DNA from: Auanema rhodensis
Lineage: Eukaryota > Nematoda > Chromadorea > Rhabditida > Rhabditidae
Direction: 5' to 3'
Length of the DNA: 64,000 bases
Assembly: GCA_964057225.1 (NCBI GenBank)
Contig: OZ059898.1
Location: 17,337,267 to 17,401,266, forward strand
The notes below the pieces were generated by a model. The model saw nothing but the letters and a program-made list of their open reading frames with translations, was not told the DNA's origin and did no database searches. The translations under genes were made by a program, and so were the position numbers. Numbering within the stretch: the first letter of the stretch is position 1; every line of letters begins with the position of its first letter. This document shows positions 52,320 to 64,000 of this stretch, piece by piece.

Positions 52320-53723
52320 AAATGTTTTTGGAAGCAATGTTGAGTGTACATGGAAACTCAACATACACTAATGCATCATTTTTCAAACGATCATAACTAA
52401 TTTTTGTATTAAGCGTTTCTCAATGTAGTATAGTGCATTCGATGCGGATTTTTAAGCTGCGTCGATCTGTGTTATCAGATTTGCGCTAGCTTAAAAATGC
52501 ACCGAGATATCAACTGATATAAGTTCACACTTATATCCTCGATTTTCACCCTGAAGAATTATTTTTTTCGTTGAATAACATTGTCCATCGTCTTTGCCTT
52601 GAAAAAAGGAATCTAAAAACATCTACTTTTTGCTAAATTATTTTGAAATTTTTCGAAAAAATTTCTGTCAAAATGTTTTTGGAAGCAATGTTGAGTGTAC
52701 ATGGAAACTCAACATACACTAATGCATCATTTTTCAAACGATCATAACTAATTTTTGTATTGAGCGTTTCTCAATGTAGTATAGTGCATTCGATGCGGAT
52801 TTTTAAGCTGCGTCGATCTGTGTTATCAGATTTGCGCTAGCTTAAAAATGCACCGAGATATCAACTGATATAAGTTCACACTTATATCCTCGATTTTCAC
52901 CCTGAAGAATTGATTTTTTCGTTGAATAACATTGTCCATCGTCTTTGCCTTGAAAAAAGGAATCTAAAAACATTTACTTTTTGCTAAATTATTCTGAAAT
53001 TTTTCGAAAAAATTTTTGTCAAAATGTTTTTGGAAGCAATGTTGAGTGTACATGGAAACTCAACATACACTAATGCATCATTTTTCAAACGATCATAACT
53101 AATTTTTGTATTAAGCGTTTCTCAATGTAGTATAGTGCATTTGATGCGGATTTTTAAGCTGCGTCGATCTGTGTTATCAGATTTGCGCTAGCTTAAAAAT
53201 GCACCGAGATATCAACTGATATAAGTTCACACTTATATCCTCGATTTTCACCCTGAAGAATTATTTTTTTCGTTGAATAACATTGTCCATCGTCTTTGCC
53301 TTGAAAAAAGGAATCTAAAAACATCTACTTTTTGCTAAATTATTTTGAAATTTTTCGAAAAAATTTCTGTCAAAATGTTTTTGGAAGCAATGTTGAGTGT
53401 ACATGGAAACTCAACATACACTAATGCATCATTTTTCAAACGATCATAACTAATTTTTGTATTGAGCGTTTCTCAATGTAGTATAGTGCATTCGATGCGG
53501 ATTTTTAAGCTGCGTCGATCTGTGTTATCAGATTTGCGCTAGCTTAAAAATGCACCGAGATATCAACTGATATAAGTTCACACTTATATCCTCGATTTTC
53601 ACCCTGAAGAATTGATTTTTTCGTTGAATAACATTGTCCATCGTCTTTGCCTTGAAAAAAGGAATCTAAAAACATTTACTTTTTGCTAAATTATTCTGAA
53701 ATTTTTCGAAAAAATTTTTGTCA
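52320..53723. repeat. Tandem dimer duplication (702 bp per copy)
   Basis: A GAATTATTTTTTT unit ending AATTTCTGTC is followed by an ATTGAGCG/GAATTGATT unit, and the pair is repeated (52320-53021, 53022-53723). The only class-site difference noticed is CATTCG against CATTTG in the first unit. The ATTGAG/GAATTGATT unit occurs once more at 54075. Confidence 0.84.
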
Positions 53724-54776
53724 AAATGTTTTTGGAAGCAATGTTGAGTGTACATGGAAACTCAACATACACTAATGCATCATTTTTCAAACGATCATAA
53801 CTAATTTTTGTATTAAGCGTTTCTCAATGTAGTATAGTGCATTTGATGCGGATTTTTAAGCTGCGTCGATCTGTGTTATCAGATTTGCGCTAGCTTAAAA
53901 ATGCACCGAGATATCAACTGATATAAGTTCACACTTATATCCTCGATTTTCACCCTGAAGAAATAATTTTTTCGTTGAATAACATTGTCCATCGTCTTTG
54001 CCTTGAGAAAAGGAATCTAAAAACATCTACTTTTTGCTAAATTATTTTGAAGTTTTTCGAAAAAATTTTTGTCAAAATGTTTTTGGAAGCAATGTTGAGT
54101 GTACATGGAAACTCAACATACACTAATGCATCATTTTTCAAACGATCATAACTAATTTTTGTATTGAGCGTTTCTCAATGTAGTATAGTGCATTCGATGC
54201 GGATTTTTAAGCTGCGTCGATCTGTGTTATCAGATTTGCGCTAGCTTAAAAATGCACCGAGATATCAACTGATATAAGTTCACACTTATATCCTCGATTT
54301 TCACCCTGAAGAATTGATTTTTTCGTTGAATAACATTGTCCATCGTCTTTGCCTTGAAAAAAGGAATCTAAAAACATTTACTTTTTGCTAAATTATTCTG
54401 AAATTTTTCGAAAAAATTTTTGTCAAAATGTTTTTGGAAGCAATGTTGAGTGTACATGGAAACTCAACATACACTAATGCATCATTTTTCAAACGATCAT
54501 AACTAATTTTTGTATTAAGCGTTTCTCAATGTAGTATAGTGCATTTGATGCGGATTTTTAAGCTGCGTCGATCTGTGTTATCAGATTTGCGCTAGCTTAA
54601 AAATGCACCGAGATATCAACTGATATAAGTTCACACTTATATCCTCGATTTTCACCCTGAAGAATTAATTTTTTCGTTGAATAACATTATCCATCGTCTT
54701 TGCCTTGAAAAAAGGAATCTAAAAACATCTACTTTTTGCTAAATTATTTTGAAATTTTTCGAAAAAATTTTTGTCA
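53724..54776. repeat. Three ordinary units
   Basis: A CTTGAGAAAAGG/GAAGTTTTT unit, an ATTGAG/GAATTGATT unit and a CATTTG unit with the private ACATTATCC near 54687. They link the 52.3-kb dimers to the 54.8-kb tetramer duplication. Confidence 0.8.
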
Positions 54777-57233
54777 AAATGTTTTTGGAAGCAATGTTGA
54801 GTGAACATGGAAACTCAACATACACTAATGCATCATTTTTCAAACAATCATAACTAATTTTTGTATTAAGCGTTTCTCAATGTAGTATAGTGCATTTGAT
54901 GCGGATTTTTAAGCTGCGTCGATCTGTGTTATCAGATTTGCGCTAGCTTAAAAATGCACCGAGATATCAACTGATATAAGTTCACACTTATATCCTCGAT
55001 TTTCACCCTGAAGAATTAATTTTTTCGTTGAATAACATTGTCCATCGTCTTTGCCTTGAAAAAAGGAATCTAAAAACATTTACTTTTTGCTAAATTATTC
55101 TGAAATTTTTCGAAAAAATTTCTGTCAAAATGTTTTTGGAAGCAATCTTGAGTGTACATGGAAACTCAACATACACTAATGCATCATTTTTCAAACGATC
55201 ATAACTAATTTTTGTATTAAGCGTTTCTCAATGTAGTATAGTGCATTCGATGCGGATTTTTAAGCTGCGTCGATCTGTGTTATCAGATTTGCGCTAGCTT
55301 AAAAATGCACCGAGATATCAACTGATATAAGTTCACACTTATATCCTCGATTTTCACCCTGAAGAATTGATTTTTTCGTTGAATAACATTGTCCATCGTC
55401 TTTGCCTTGAAAAAAGGAATCTAAAAACATTTACTTTTTGCTAAATTATTCTGAAATTTTTCGAAAAAATTTTTGTCAAAATGTTTTTGGAAGCAATGTT
55501 GAGTGTACATGGAAACTCAACATACACTAATGCATCATTTTTCAAACGATCATAACTAATTTTTGTATTAAGCGTTTCTCAATGTAGTATAGTGCATTTG
55601 ATGCGGATTTTTAAGCTGCGTCGATCTGTGTTATCAGATTTGCGCTAGCTTAAAAATGCACCGAGATATCAACTGATATAAGTTCACACTTATATCCTCG
55701 ATTTTCACCCTGAAGAATTGATTTTTTCGTTGAATAACATTGTCCATCGTCTTTGCCTTGAAAAAAGGAATCTAAAAACAATTACTTTTTGCTAAATTAT
55801 TCTGAAATTTTTCGAAAAAATTTTTGTCAAAATGTTTTTGGAAGCAATGTTGAGTGTACATGGAAACTCAACATACACTAATGCATCATTTTTCAAACGA
55901 TCATAACTAATTTTTGTATTAAGCGTTTCTCAATGTAGTATAGTGCATTCGATGCGGATTTTTAAGCTGCGTCGATCTGTGTTATCAGATTTGCGCTAGC
56001 TTAAAAATGCACCGAGATATCAACTGATATAAGTTCACACTTATATCCTCGATTTTCACCCTGAAGAATTAATTTTTTCGTTGAATAACATTGTCCATCG
56101 TCTTTGCCTTGAAAAAAGGAATCTAAAAACATCTACTCTTTGCTAAATTATTTTGAAATTTTTCGAAAAAATTTTTGTCAAAATGTTTTTGGAAGCAATG
56201 TTGAGTGAACATGGAAACTCAACATACACTAATGCATCATTTTTCAAACAATCATAACTAATTTTTGTATTAAGCGTTTCTCAATGTAGTATAGTGCATT
56301 TGATGCGGATTTTTGAGCTGCGTCGATCTGTGTTATCAGATTTGCGCTAGCTTAAAAATGCACCGAGATATCAACTGATATAAGTTCACACTTATATCCT
56401 CGATTTTCACCCTGAAGAATTAATTTTTTCGTTGAATAACATTGTCCATCGTCTTTGCCTTGAAAAAAGGAATCTAAAAACATTTACTTTTTGCTAAATT
56501 ATTCTGAAATTTTTCGAAAAAATTTCTGTCAAAATGTTTTTGGAAGCAATCTTGAGTGTACATGGAAACTCAACATACACTAATGCATCATTTTTCAAAC
56601 GATCATAACTAATTTTTGTATTAAGCGTTTCTCAATGTAGTATAGTGCATTCGATGCGGATTTTTAAGCTGCGTCGATCTGTGTTATCAGATTTGCGCTA
56701 GCTTAAAAATGCACCGAGATATCAACTGATATAAGTTCACACTTATATCCTCGATTTTCACCCTGAAGAATTGATTTTTTCGTTGAATAACATTGTCCAT
56801 CGTCTTTGCCTTGAAAAAAGGAATCTAAAAACATTTACTTTTTGCTAAATTATTCTGAAATTTTTCGAAAAAATTTTTGTCAAAATGTTTTTGGAAGCAA
56901 TGTTGAGTGTACATGGAAACTCAACATACACTAATGCATCATTTTTCAAACGATCATAACTAATTTTTGTATTAAGCGTTTCTCAATGTAGTATAGTGCA
57001 TTTGATGCGGATTTTTAAGCTGCGTCGATCTGTGTTATCAGATTTGCGCTAGCTTAAAAATGCACCGAGATATCAACTGATATAAGTTCACACTTATATC
57101 CTCGATTTTCACCCTGAAGAATTGATTTTTTCGTTGAATAACATTGTCCATCGTCTTTGCCTTGAAAAAAGGAATCTAAAAACAATTACTTTTTGCTAAA
57201 TTATTCTGAAATTTTTCGAAAAAATTTTTGTCA
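54777..57233. repeat. Tetramer-offset duplication (1404 bp)
   Basis: Bases 54777-55829 match 56181-57233, four units apart. Shared private markers are AGCAATCTTGAG (55141 and 56545), which breaks the left arm of inverted repeat 1, and AAACAATTAC (near 55779 and 57183). The second copy has a private TTTTGAGCTG near 56310, and the intervening unit 55830 has CTACTCTTTGC. Confidence 0.85.
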
Positions 57234-58286
57234 AAATGTTTTTGGAAGCAATGTTGAGTGTACATGGAAACTCAACATACACTAATGCATCATTTTTCAA
57301 ACGATCATAACTAATTTTTGTATTAAGCGTTTCTCAATGTAGTATAGTGCATTTGATGCGGATTTTCAAGCTGCGTCGATCTGTGTTATCAGATTTGCGC
57401 TAGCTTAAAAATGCACCGAGATATCAACTGATATAAGTTCACACTTATATCCTCGATTTTCACCCTGAAGAAACAATTTTTTCGTTGAATAACATTGTCC
57501 ATCGTCTTTGCCTTGAGAAAAGGAATCTAAAAACATCTACTTTTTGCTAAATTATTTTGAAGTTTTTCGAAAAAATTTTTGTCAAAATGTTTTTGGAAGC
57601 AATGTTGAGTGTACATGGAAACTCAACATACACTAATGCATCATTTTTCAAACGATCATAACTAATTTTTGTATTAAGCGTTTCTCAATGTAGTATAGTG
57701 CATTTGATGCGGATTTTTAAGCTGCGTCGATCTGTGTTATCAGATTTGCGCTAGCTTAAAAATGCACCGAGATATCAACTGATATAAGTTCACACTTATA
57801 TCCTCGATTTTCACCCTGAAGAATTGATTTTTTCGTTGAATAACATTGTCCATCGTCTTTGCCTTGAAAAAAGGAATCTAAAAACAATTACTTTTTGCTA
57901 AATTATTCTGAAATTTTTCGAAAAAATTTTTGTCAAAATGTTTTTGGAAGCAATGTTGAGTGTACATGGAAACTCAACATACACTAATGCATCATTTTTC
58001 AAACGATCATAACTAATTTTTGTATTAAGCGTTTCTCAATGTAGTATAGTGCATTTGATGCGGATTTTCAAGCTGCGTCGATCTGTGTTATCAGATTTGC
58101 GCTAGCTTAAAAATGCACCGAGATATCAACTGATATAAGTTCACACTTATATCCTCGATTTTCACCCTGAAGAAACAATTTTTTCGTTGAATAACATTGT
58201 CCATCGTCTTTGCCTTGAGAAAAGGAATCTAAAAACATCTACTTTTTGCTAAATTATTTTGAAGTTTTTCGAAAAAATTTTTGTCA
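56883..58286. repeat. Tandem dimer duplication (702 bp), overlapping the tetramer copy
   Basis: The AACAATTAC unit and its neighbour with GATTTTCAAG, GAAACAATTT and CTTGAGAAAAGG (56883-57584) are repeated at 57585-58286. The first unit was therefore copied twice, once at 1404 bp and again at 702 bp. This gives the relative order: tetramer event first, dimer event second. Confidence 0.84.
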
Positions 58287-60041
58287 AAATGTTTTTGGAA
58301 GCAATGTTGAGTGTACATGGAAACTCAACATACACTAATGCATCATTTTTCAAACGATCATAACTAATTTTTGTATTAAGCGTTTCTCAATGTAGTATAG
58401 TGCATTCGATGCGGATTTTTAAGCTGCGTCGATCTGTGTTATCAGATTTGCGCTAGCTTAAAAATGCACCGAGATATCAACTGATATAAGTTCACACTTA
58501 TATCCTCGATTTTCACCCTGAAGAATTAATTTTTTCGTTGAATAACATTGTCCATCGTCTTTGCCTTGAAAAAAGGAATCTAAAAACATTTACTTTTTGC
58601 TAAATTATTCTGAAATTTTTCGAAAAAATTTTTGTCAAAATGTTTTTGGAAGCAATGTTGAGTGTACATGGAAACTCAACATACACTAATGCACCATTTT
58701 TCAAACGATCATAACTAATTTTTGTATTAAGCGTTTCTCAATGTAGTATAATGCATTCGATGCGGATTTTTAAGCTGCGTCGATCTGTGTTATCAGATTT
58801 GCGCTAGCTTAAAAATGCACCGAGATATCAACTGATATAAGTTCACACTTATATCCTCGATTTTCACCCTGAAGAATTAATTTTTTCGTTGAATAACATT
58901 GTCCATCGTCTTTGCCTTGAAAAAAGGAATCTAAAAACATTTACTTTTTGCTAAATTATTCTGAAATTTTTCGAAAAAATTTTTGTCAAAATGTTTTTGG
59001 AAGCAATGTTGAGTGTACATGGAAACTCAACATACACTAATGCACCATTTTTCAAACGATCATAACTAATTTTTGTATCAAGCGTTTCTCAATGTAGTAT
59101 AGTGCATTCGATGCGGATTTTTAAGCTGCGTCGATCTGTGTTATCAGATTTGCGCTAGCTTAAAAATGCACCGAGATATCAACTGATATAAGTTCACACT
59201 TATATCCTCGATTTTCACCCTGAAGAAATAATTTTTTCGTTGAATAACATTGTCCATCGTCTTTGCCTTGAGAAAAGGAATCTAAAAACATCTACTTTTT
59301 GCTAAATTATTTTGAAGTTTTTCGAAAAAATTTTTGTCAAAATGTTTTTGGAAGCAATGTTGAGTGTACATGGAAACTCAACATACACTAATGCATCATT
59401 TTTCAAACGATCATAACTAATTTTTGTATTAAGCGTTTCTCAATGTAGTATAGTGCATTCGATGCGGATTTTTAAGCTGCGTCGATCTGTGTTATCAGAT
59501 TTGCGCTAGCTTAAAAATGCACCGAGATATCAACTGATATAAGTTCACACTTATATCCTCGATTTTCACCCTGAAGAATTAATTTTTTCGTTGAATAACA
59601 TTGTCCATCGTCTTTGCCTTGAAAAAAGGAATCTAAAAACATTTACTTTTTGCTAAATTATTCTGAAATTTTTCGAAAAAATTTTTGTCAAAATGTTTTT
59701 GGAAGCAATGTTGAGTGTACATGGAAACTCAACATACACTAATGCACCATTTTTCAAACGATCATAACTAATTTTTGTATTAAGCGTTTCTCAATGTAGT
59801 ATAATGCATTCGATGCGGATTTTTAAGCTGCGTCGATCTGTGTTATCAGATTTGCGCTAGCTTAAAAATGCACCGAGATATCAACTGATATAAGTTCACA
59901 CTTATATCCTCGATTTTCACCCTGAAGAATTAATTTTTTCGTTGAATAACATTGTCCATCGTCTTTGCCTTGAAAAAAGGAATCTAAAAACATTTACTTT
60001 TTGCTAAATTATTCTGAAATTTTTCGAAAAAATTTTTGTCA
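58287..60041. repeat. Ordinary units resembling the 34.4-35.8 and 41.4-43.2 kb segments
   Basis: TATAATGC units with GCACC (58638 and 59691) and a TATCAAGCG unit (58989) recur here in the same company as in the long-range duplicated segments, about 17 kb away. A CTTGAGAAAAGG/GAAGTTTTT tail is joined to the TATCAAG head in the unit at 58989, a likely crossover product. Confidence 0.78.
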
Positions 60042-60694
60042 AAATGTTTTTGGAAGCAATGTTGAGTGTACATGGAAACTCAACATACACTAATGCACCA
60101 TTTTTCAAACGATCATAACTAATTTTTGTATCAAGCGTTTCTCAATGTAGTATAGTGCATTCGATGCGGATTTTTAAGCTGCGTCGATCTGTGTTATCAG
60201 ATTTGCGCTAGCTTAAAAATGCACCGAGATATCAACTGATATAAGTTCACACTTATATCCTCGATTTTCACCCTGAAGAATTAATTTTTTCGTTGAATAA
60301 CATTGTCCATCGTCTTTGCCTTGAAAAAAGGAATCTAAAAACATCTACTTTTTGCTAAATTATTTTGAAATTTTTGGAAACTCAACATACACTAATGCAT
60401 CATTTTTCAAACGATCATAACTAATTTTTGTATTAAGCGTTTCTCAATGTAGTATAGTGCATTCGATGCGGATTTTTAAGCTGCGTCGATCTGTGTTATC
60501 AGATTTGCGCTAGCTTAAAAATGCACCGAGATATCAACTGATATAAGTTCACACTTATATCCTCGATTTTCACCCTGAAGAATTAATTTTTTCGTTGAAT
60601 AACATTGTCCATCGTCTTTGCCTTGAAAAAAGGAATCTAAAAACATCTACTTTTTGCTAAATTATTTTGAAATTTTTCGAAAAAATTTTTGTCA
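60042..60694. repeat. Fused pair of units carrying a 49-bp deletion
   Basis: At 60377 the text jumps from GAAATTTTT directly to GGAAACTCAAC. The end of one unit and the start of the next are missing: the TTCGAA palindrome, the unit start, the left arm of inverted repeat 1 and GTGTACAT. Two units therefore occupy 653 bp instead of 702. The join keeps the A/T-tract before it and shows no longer homology than one or two bases. Confidence 0.93.
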
Positions 60695-63600
60695 AAATGT
60701 TTTTGGAAGCAATGTTGAGTGAACATGGAAACTCAACATACACTAATGCATCATTTTTCAAACAATCATAACTAATTTTTGTATTAAGCGTTTCTCAATG
60801 TAGTATAGTGCATTTGATGCGGATTTTTAAGCTGCGTCGATCTGTGTTATCAGATTTGCGCTAGCTTAAAAATGCACCGAGATATCAACTGATATAAGTT
60901 CACACTTATATCCTCGATTTTCACCCTGAAGAATTAATTTTTTCGTTGAATAACATTGTCCATCGTCTTTGCCTTGAAAAAAGGAATCTAAAAACATTTA
61001 CTTTTTGCTAAATTATTCTGAAATTTTTCGAAAAAATTTCTGTCAAAATGTTTTTGGAAGCAATGTTGAGTATACATGGAAACTCAACATACACTAATGC
61101 ATCATTTTTCAAACGATCATAACTAATTTTTGTATTAAGCGTTTTTCAATGTAGTATAGTGCATTCGATGCGGATTTTTAAGCTGCGTCGATCTGTGTTA
61201 TCAGATTTGCGCTAGCTTAAAAATGCACCGAGATATCAACTGATATAAGTTCACACTTATATCCTCGATTTTCACCCTGAAGAATTAATTTTTTCGTTGA
61301 ATAACATTGTCCATCGTCTTTGCCTTGAAAAAAGGAATCTAAAAACATCTACTTTTTGCTAAATTATTTTGAAATTTTTCGAAAAAATTTTTGTCAAAAT
61401 GTTTTTGGAAGCAATGTTGTGTGTACATGGAAACTCAACATACACTAATGCATCATTTTTCAAACGACCATAACTAATTTTTGTATTAAGCGTTTCTCAA
61501 TGTAGTATAGTGCATTCGATGCGGATTTTTAAGTTGCGTCGATCTGTGTTATCAGATTTGCGCTAGCTTAAAAATGCACCGAGACATCAACTGATATAAG
61601 TTCACACTTATATCCTCGATTTTCACCCTGAAGAATTTATTTTTTCGTTGAATAACATTGTCCATCGTCTTTGCCTTGAAAAAAGGAATCTAAAAACATC
61701 TACTTTTTGCTAAATTATTCTGAAATTTTTCGAAAAAATTTCTGTCAAAATGTTTTTGGAAGCAATGTTGAGTGTACATGGAAACTCAACATACACTAAT
61801 GCATCATTTTTCAAACGATCATAACTAATTTTTGTATTAAGCGTTTCTCAATGTAGTATAATGCATTCGATGCGGATTTTTAAGCTGCGTCGATCTGTGT
61901 TATCAGATTTGCGCTAGCTTAAAAATGCACCGAGATATCAACTGATATAAGTTCACACTTATATCCTCGATTTTCACCCTGAAGAATTAATTTTTTCGTT
62001 GAATAACATTGTCCATCGTCTTTGCCTTGAAAAAAGGAATCTAAAAACATCTACTTTTTGCTAAATTATTTTGAAATTTTTCGAAAAAATTTTTGTCAAA
62101 ATGTTTTTGGAAGCAATGTTGAGTGAACATGGAAACTCAACATACACTAATGCATCATTTTTCAAACAATCATAACTAATTTTTGTATTAAGCGTTTCTC
62201 AATGTAGTATAGTGCATTTGATGCGGATTTTTAAGCTGCGTCGATCTGTGTTATCAGATTTGCGCTAGCTTAAAAATGCACCGAGATATCAACTGATATA
62301 AGTTCACACTTATATCCTCGATTTTCACCCTGAAGAATTAATTTTTTCGTTGAATAACATTGTCCATCGTCTTTGCCTTGAAAAAAGGAATCTAAAAACA
62401 TTTACTTTTTGCTAAATTATTCTGAAATTTTTCGAAAAAATTTCTGTCAAAATGTTTTTGGAAGCAATGTTGAGTGTACATGGAAACTCAACATACACTA
62501 ATGCATCATTTTTCAAACGATCATAACTAATTTTTGTATTAAGCGTTTCTCAATGTAGTATAGTGCATTCGATGCGGATTTTTAAGCTGCGTCGATCTGT
62601 GTTATCAGATTTGCGCTAGCTTAAAAATGCACCGAGATATCAACTGATATAAGTTCACACTTATATCCTCGATTTTCACCCTGAAGAATTAATTTTTTCG
62701 TTGAATAACATTGTCCATCGTCTTTGCCTTGAAAAAAGGAATCTAAAAACATCTACTTTTTGCTAAATTATTTTGAAATTTTTCGAAAAAATTTTTGTCA
62801 AAATGTTTTTGGAAGCAATGTTGAGTGAACATGGAAACTCAACATACACTAATGCATCATTTTTCAAACAATCATAACTAATTTTTGTATTAAGCGTTTC
62901 TCAATGTAGTATAGTGCATTTGATGCGGATTTTTAAGCTGCGTCGATCTGTGTTATCAGATTTGCGCTAGCTTAAAAATGCACCGAGATATCAACTGATA
63001 TAAGTTCACACTTATATCCTCGATTTTCACCCTGAAGAATTAATTTTTTCGTTGAATAACATTGTCCATCGTCTTTGCCTTGAAAAAAGGAATCTAAAAA
63101 CATCTACTTTTTGCTAAATTATTCTGAAATTTTTTGAAAAAATTTTTGTCAAAATGTTTTTGGAAGCAATGTTGAGTGTACATGGAAACTCAACATACAC
63201 TAATGCATCATTTTTCAAACGATCATAACTAATTTTTGTATTAAGCGTTTCTTAATGTAGTATAGTGCATTCGATGCGGATTTTTAAGCTGCGTCGATCT
63301 GTGTTATCAGATTTGCGCTAGCTTAAAAATGCACCGAGATATCAACTGATATAAGTTCACACTTATATCCTCGATTTTCACCCTGAAGAATTAATTTTTT
63401 CGTTGAATAACATTGTCCATCGTCTTTGCCTTGAAAAAAGGAATCTAAAAACATCTACTTTTTGCTAAATTATTTTGAAATTTTTCGAAAAAATTTTTGT
63501 CAAAATGTTTTTGGAAGCAATGTTGAGTGAACATGGAAACTCAACATACACTAATGCATCATTTTTCAAACAATCATAACTAATTTTTGTATTAAGCGTT

Positions 63601-64000
63601 TCTCAATGTAGTATAGTGCATTTGATGCGGATTTTTAAGCTGCGTCGATCTGTGTTATCAGATTTGCGCTAGCTTAAAAATGCACCGAGATATCAACTGA
63701 TATAAGTTCACACTTATATCCTCGATTTTCACCCTGAAGAATTAATTTTTTCGTTGAATAACATTGTCCATCGTCTTTGCCTTGAAAAAAGGAATCTAAA
63801 AACATTTACTTTTTGCTAAATTATTCTGAAATTTTTCGAAAAAATTTCTGTCAAAATGTTTTTGGAAGCAATGTTGAGTGTACATGGAAACTCAACATAC
63901 ACTAATGCATCATTTTTCAAACGATCATAACTAATTTTTGTATTAAGCGTTTTTCAATGTAGTATAGTGCATTCGATGCGGATTTTTAAGCTGCGTCGAT
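60695..64000. repeat. Alternating type III / CGATC units to the window edge
   Basis: From 62099 onward GTGAAC/CAATC/CATTTG units alternate strictly with GTGTAC/CGATC/CATTCG units (62099, 62801 and 63503 against 62450, 63152 and 63854), a 702-bp dimer. The units at 60695-62098 are similar but less regular. They hold private changes: GAGTATAC near 61072, TTGTGTGTAC near 61418, ACGACCATAAC near 61467, AAGTTGCG near 61533 and GAGACATC near 61583. The last unit is cut by the window after 147 bases, inside inverted repeat 2. Confidence 0.84.

Larger units (their letters stand above)
1..64000. repeat. Satellite DNA array, 351-bp unit, about 182 tandem copies
   Basis: The same unit repeats head to tail from the first base to the last, always in the same orientation. 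Unit starts fall at 1, 352, 703, 1054 and so on in exact 351-bp steps to 18604. They resume at 18954 after a 1-base deletion and continue without a length change to 45279. Only four 444-bp units and one 49-bp deletion disturb the register after that. The array enters and leaves the window inside satellite, so its true length is unknown. Composition is AT-rich (31.6% G+C in the reference unit) and CpG is not depleted. Satellites of this size are typical of centromeric or pericentromeric heterochromatin, often with a unit near one or two nucleosome lengths. I do not recognise the family. No stretch of non-satellite DNA occurs anywhere, so every gene-free interval is explained by this entry. Confidence 0.99.

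Noticed and set aside
1-64000. CRISPR-like array (regular repeats and spacers)
   Set aside because: There are no unique spacers; the entire 351-bp period is conserved, and the repeat is far longer than CRISPR repeats.

Overview
The whole window is one uninterrupted head-to-tail satellite DNA array. I found no gene, RNA gene, transposon, CRISPR array or unique sequence in it. The unit is 351 bp, and about 182 units follow each other in one orientation from base 1 to base 64000, so both edges of the array lie outside the window. By walking the unit start (AAATGTTTTTGG) through the sequence I account for every base: 174 units of exactly 351 bp, one of 350 bp, four of 444 bp, one 653-bp pair fused by a 49-bp deletion, and a final partial unit of 147 bp. 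The reference unit at 352-702 is AT-rich (111 G+C of 351, 31.6%).

Such an array points to constitutive heterochromatin (centromeric, pericentromeric or subtelomeric) of a multicellular eukaryote. CpG is not depleted (12 CpG in the reference unit against about 8.8 expected from 58 C and 53 G). That fits an invertebrate with little germline CpG methylation, such as an insect, better than a vertebrate or plant. I do not recognise the satellite family and cannot name the species.

Unit anatomy, as phase within the 351 bp: a 9-bp inverted repeat (18-45); a variable stretch with diagnostic sites at 28, 41, 57, 70-71, 91-92, 100, 102, 114 and 121; a conserved core (about 122-237) with a 51-base imperfect hairpin (129-179), a short inverted repeat (188-201) and a perfect 8-bp stem with a 6-nt loop (197-218); a second variable stretch (239-243, about 265-268, 287-296, 304, 324-326) containing a CENP-B-box-like half motif (247-263); and a 12-bp palindrome (330-341).

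Above the unit there are higher-order patterns. Three recurrent classes share linked variants: type I (C57, G70 A71, A92), type II (T71, C92) and type III (A28, A70, T121). They are arranged in changing local patterns: a 6-mer duplication (1-3279); alternating dimers (7021-11583); a run of four identical units (11584-12987); a 5-mer tandem duplication (17551-21059); trimer duplications (24219-26324, 29133-31238); a long-range copy at 7.0-7.4 kb offset (33.3-36.5 kb against 40.4-43.9 kb); a 2199-bp tandem duplication carrying the 444-bp variant (about 43.65-48.22 kb); dimer and tetramer duplications (52.3-58.3 kb); and alternating type III units to the end. This is what repeated unequal exchange or conversion over short blocks would leave.

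The two longest open frames (75 codons) are satellite sequence read on the minus strand and I do not treat them as genes. Identity statements come from reading by eye; exact percentages need an alignment.
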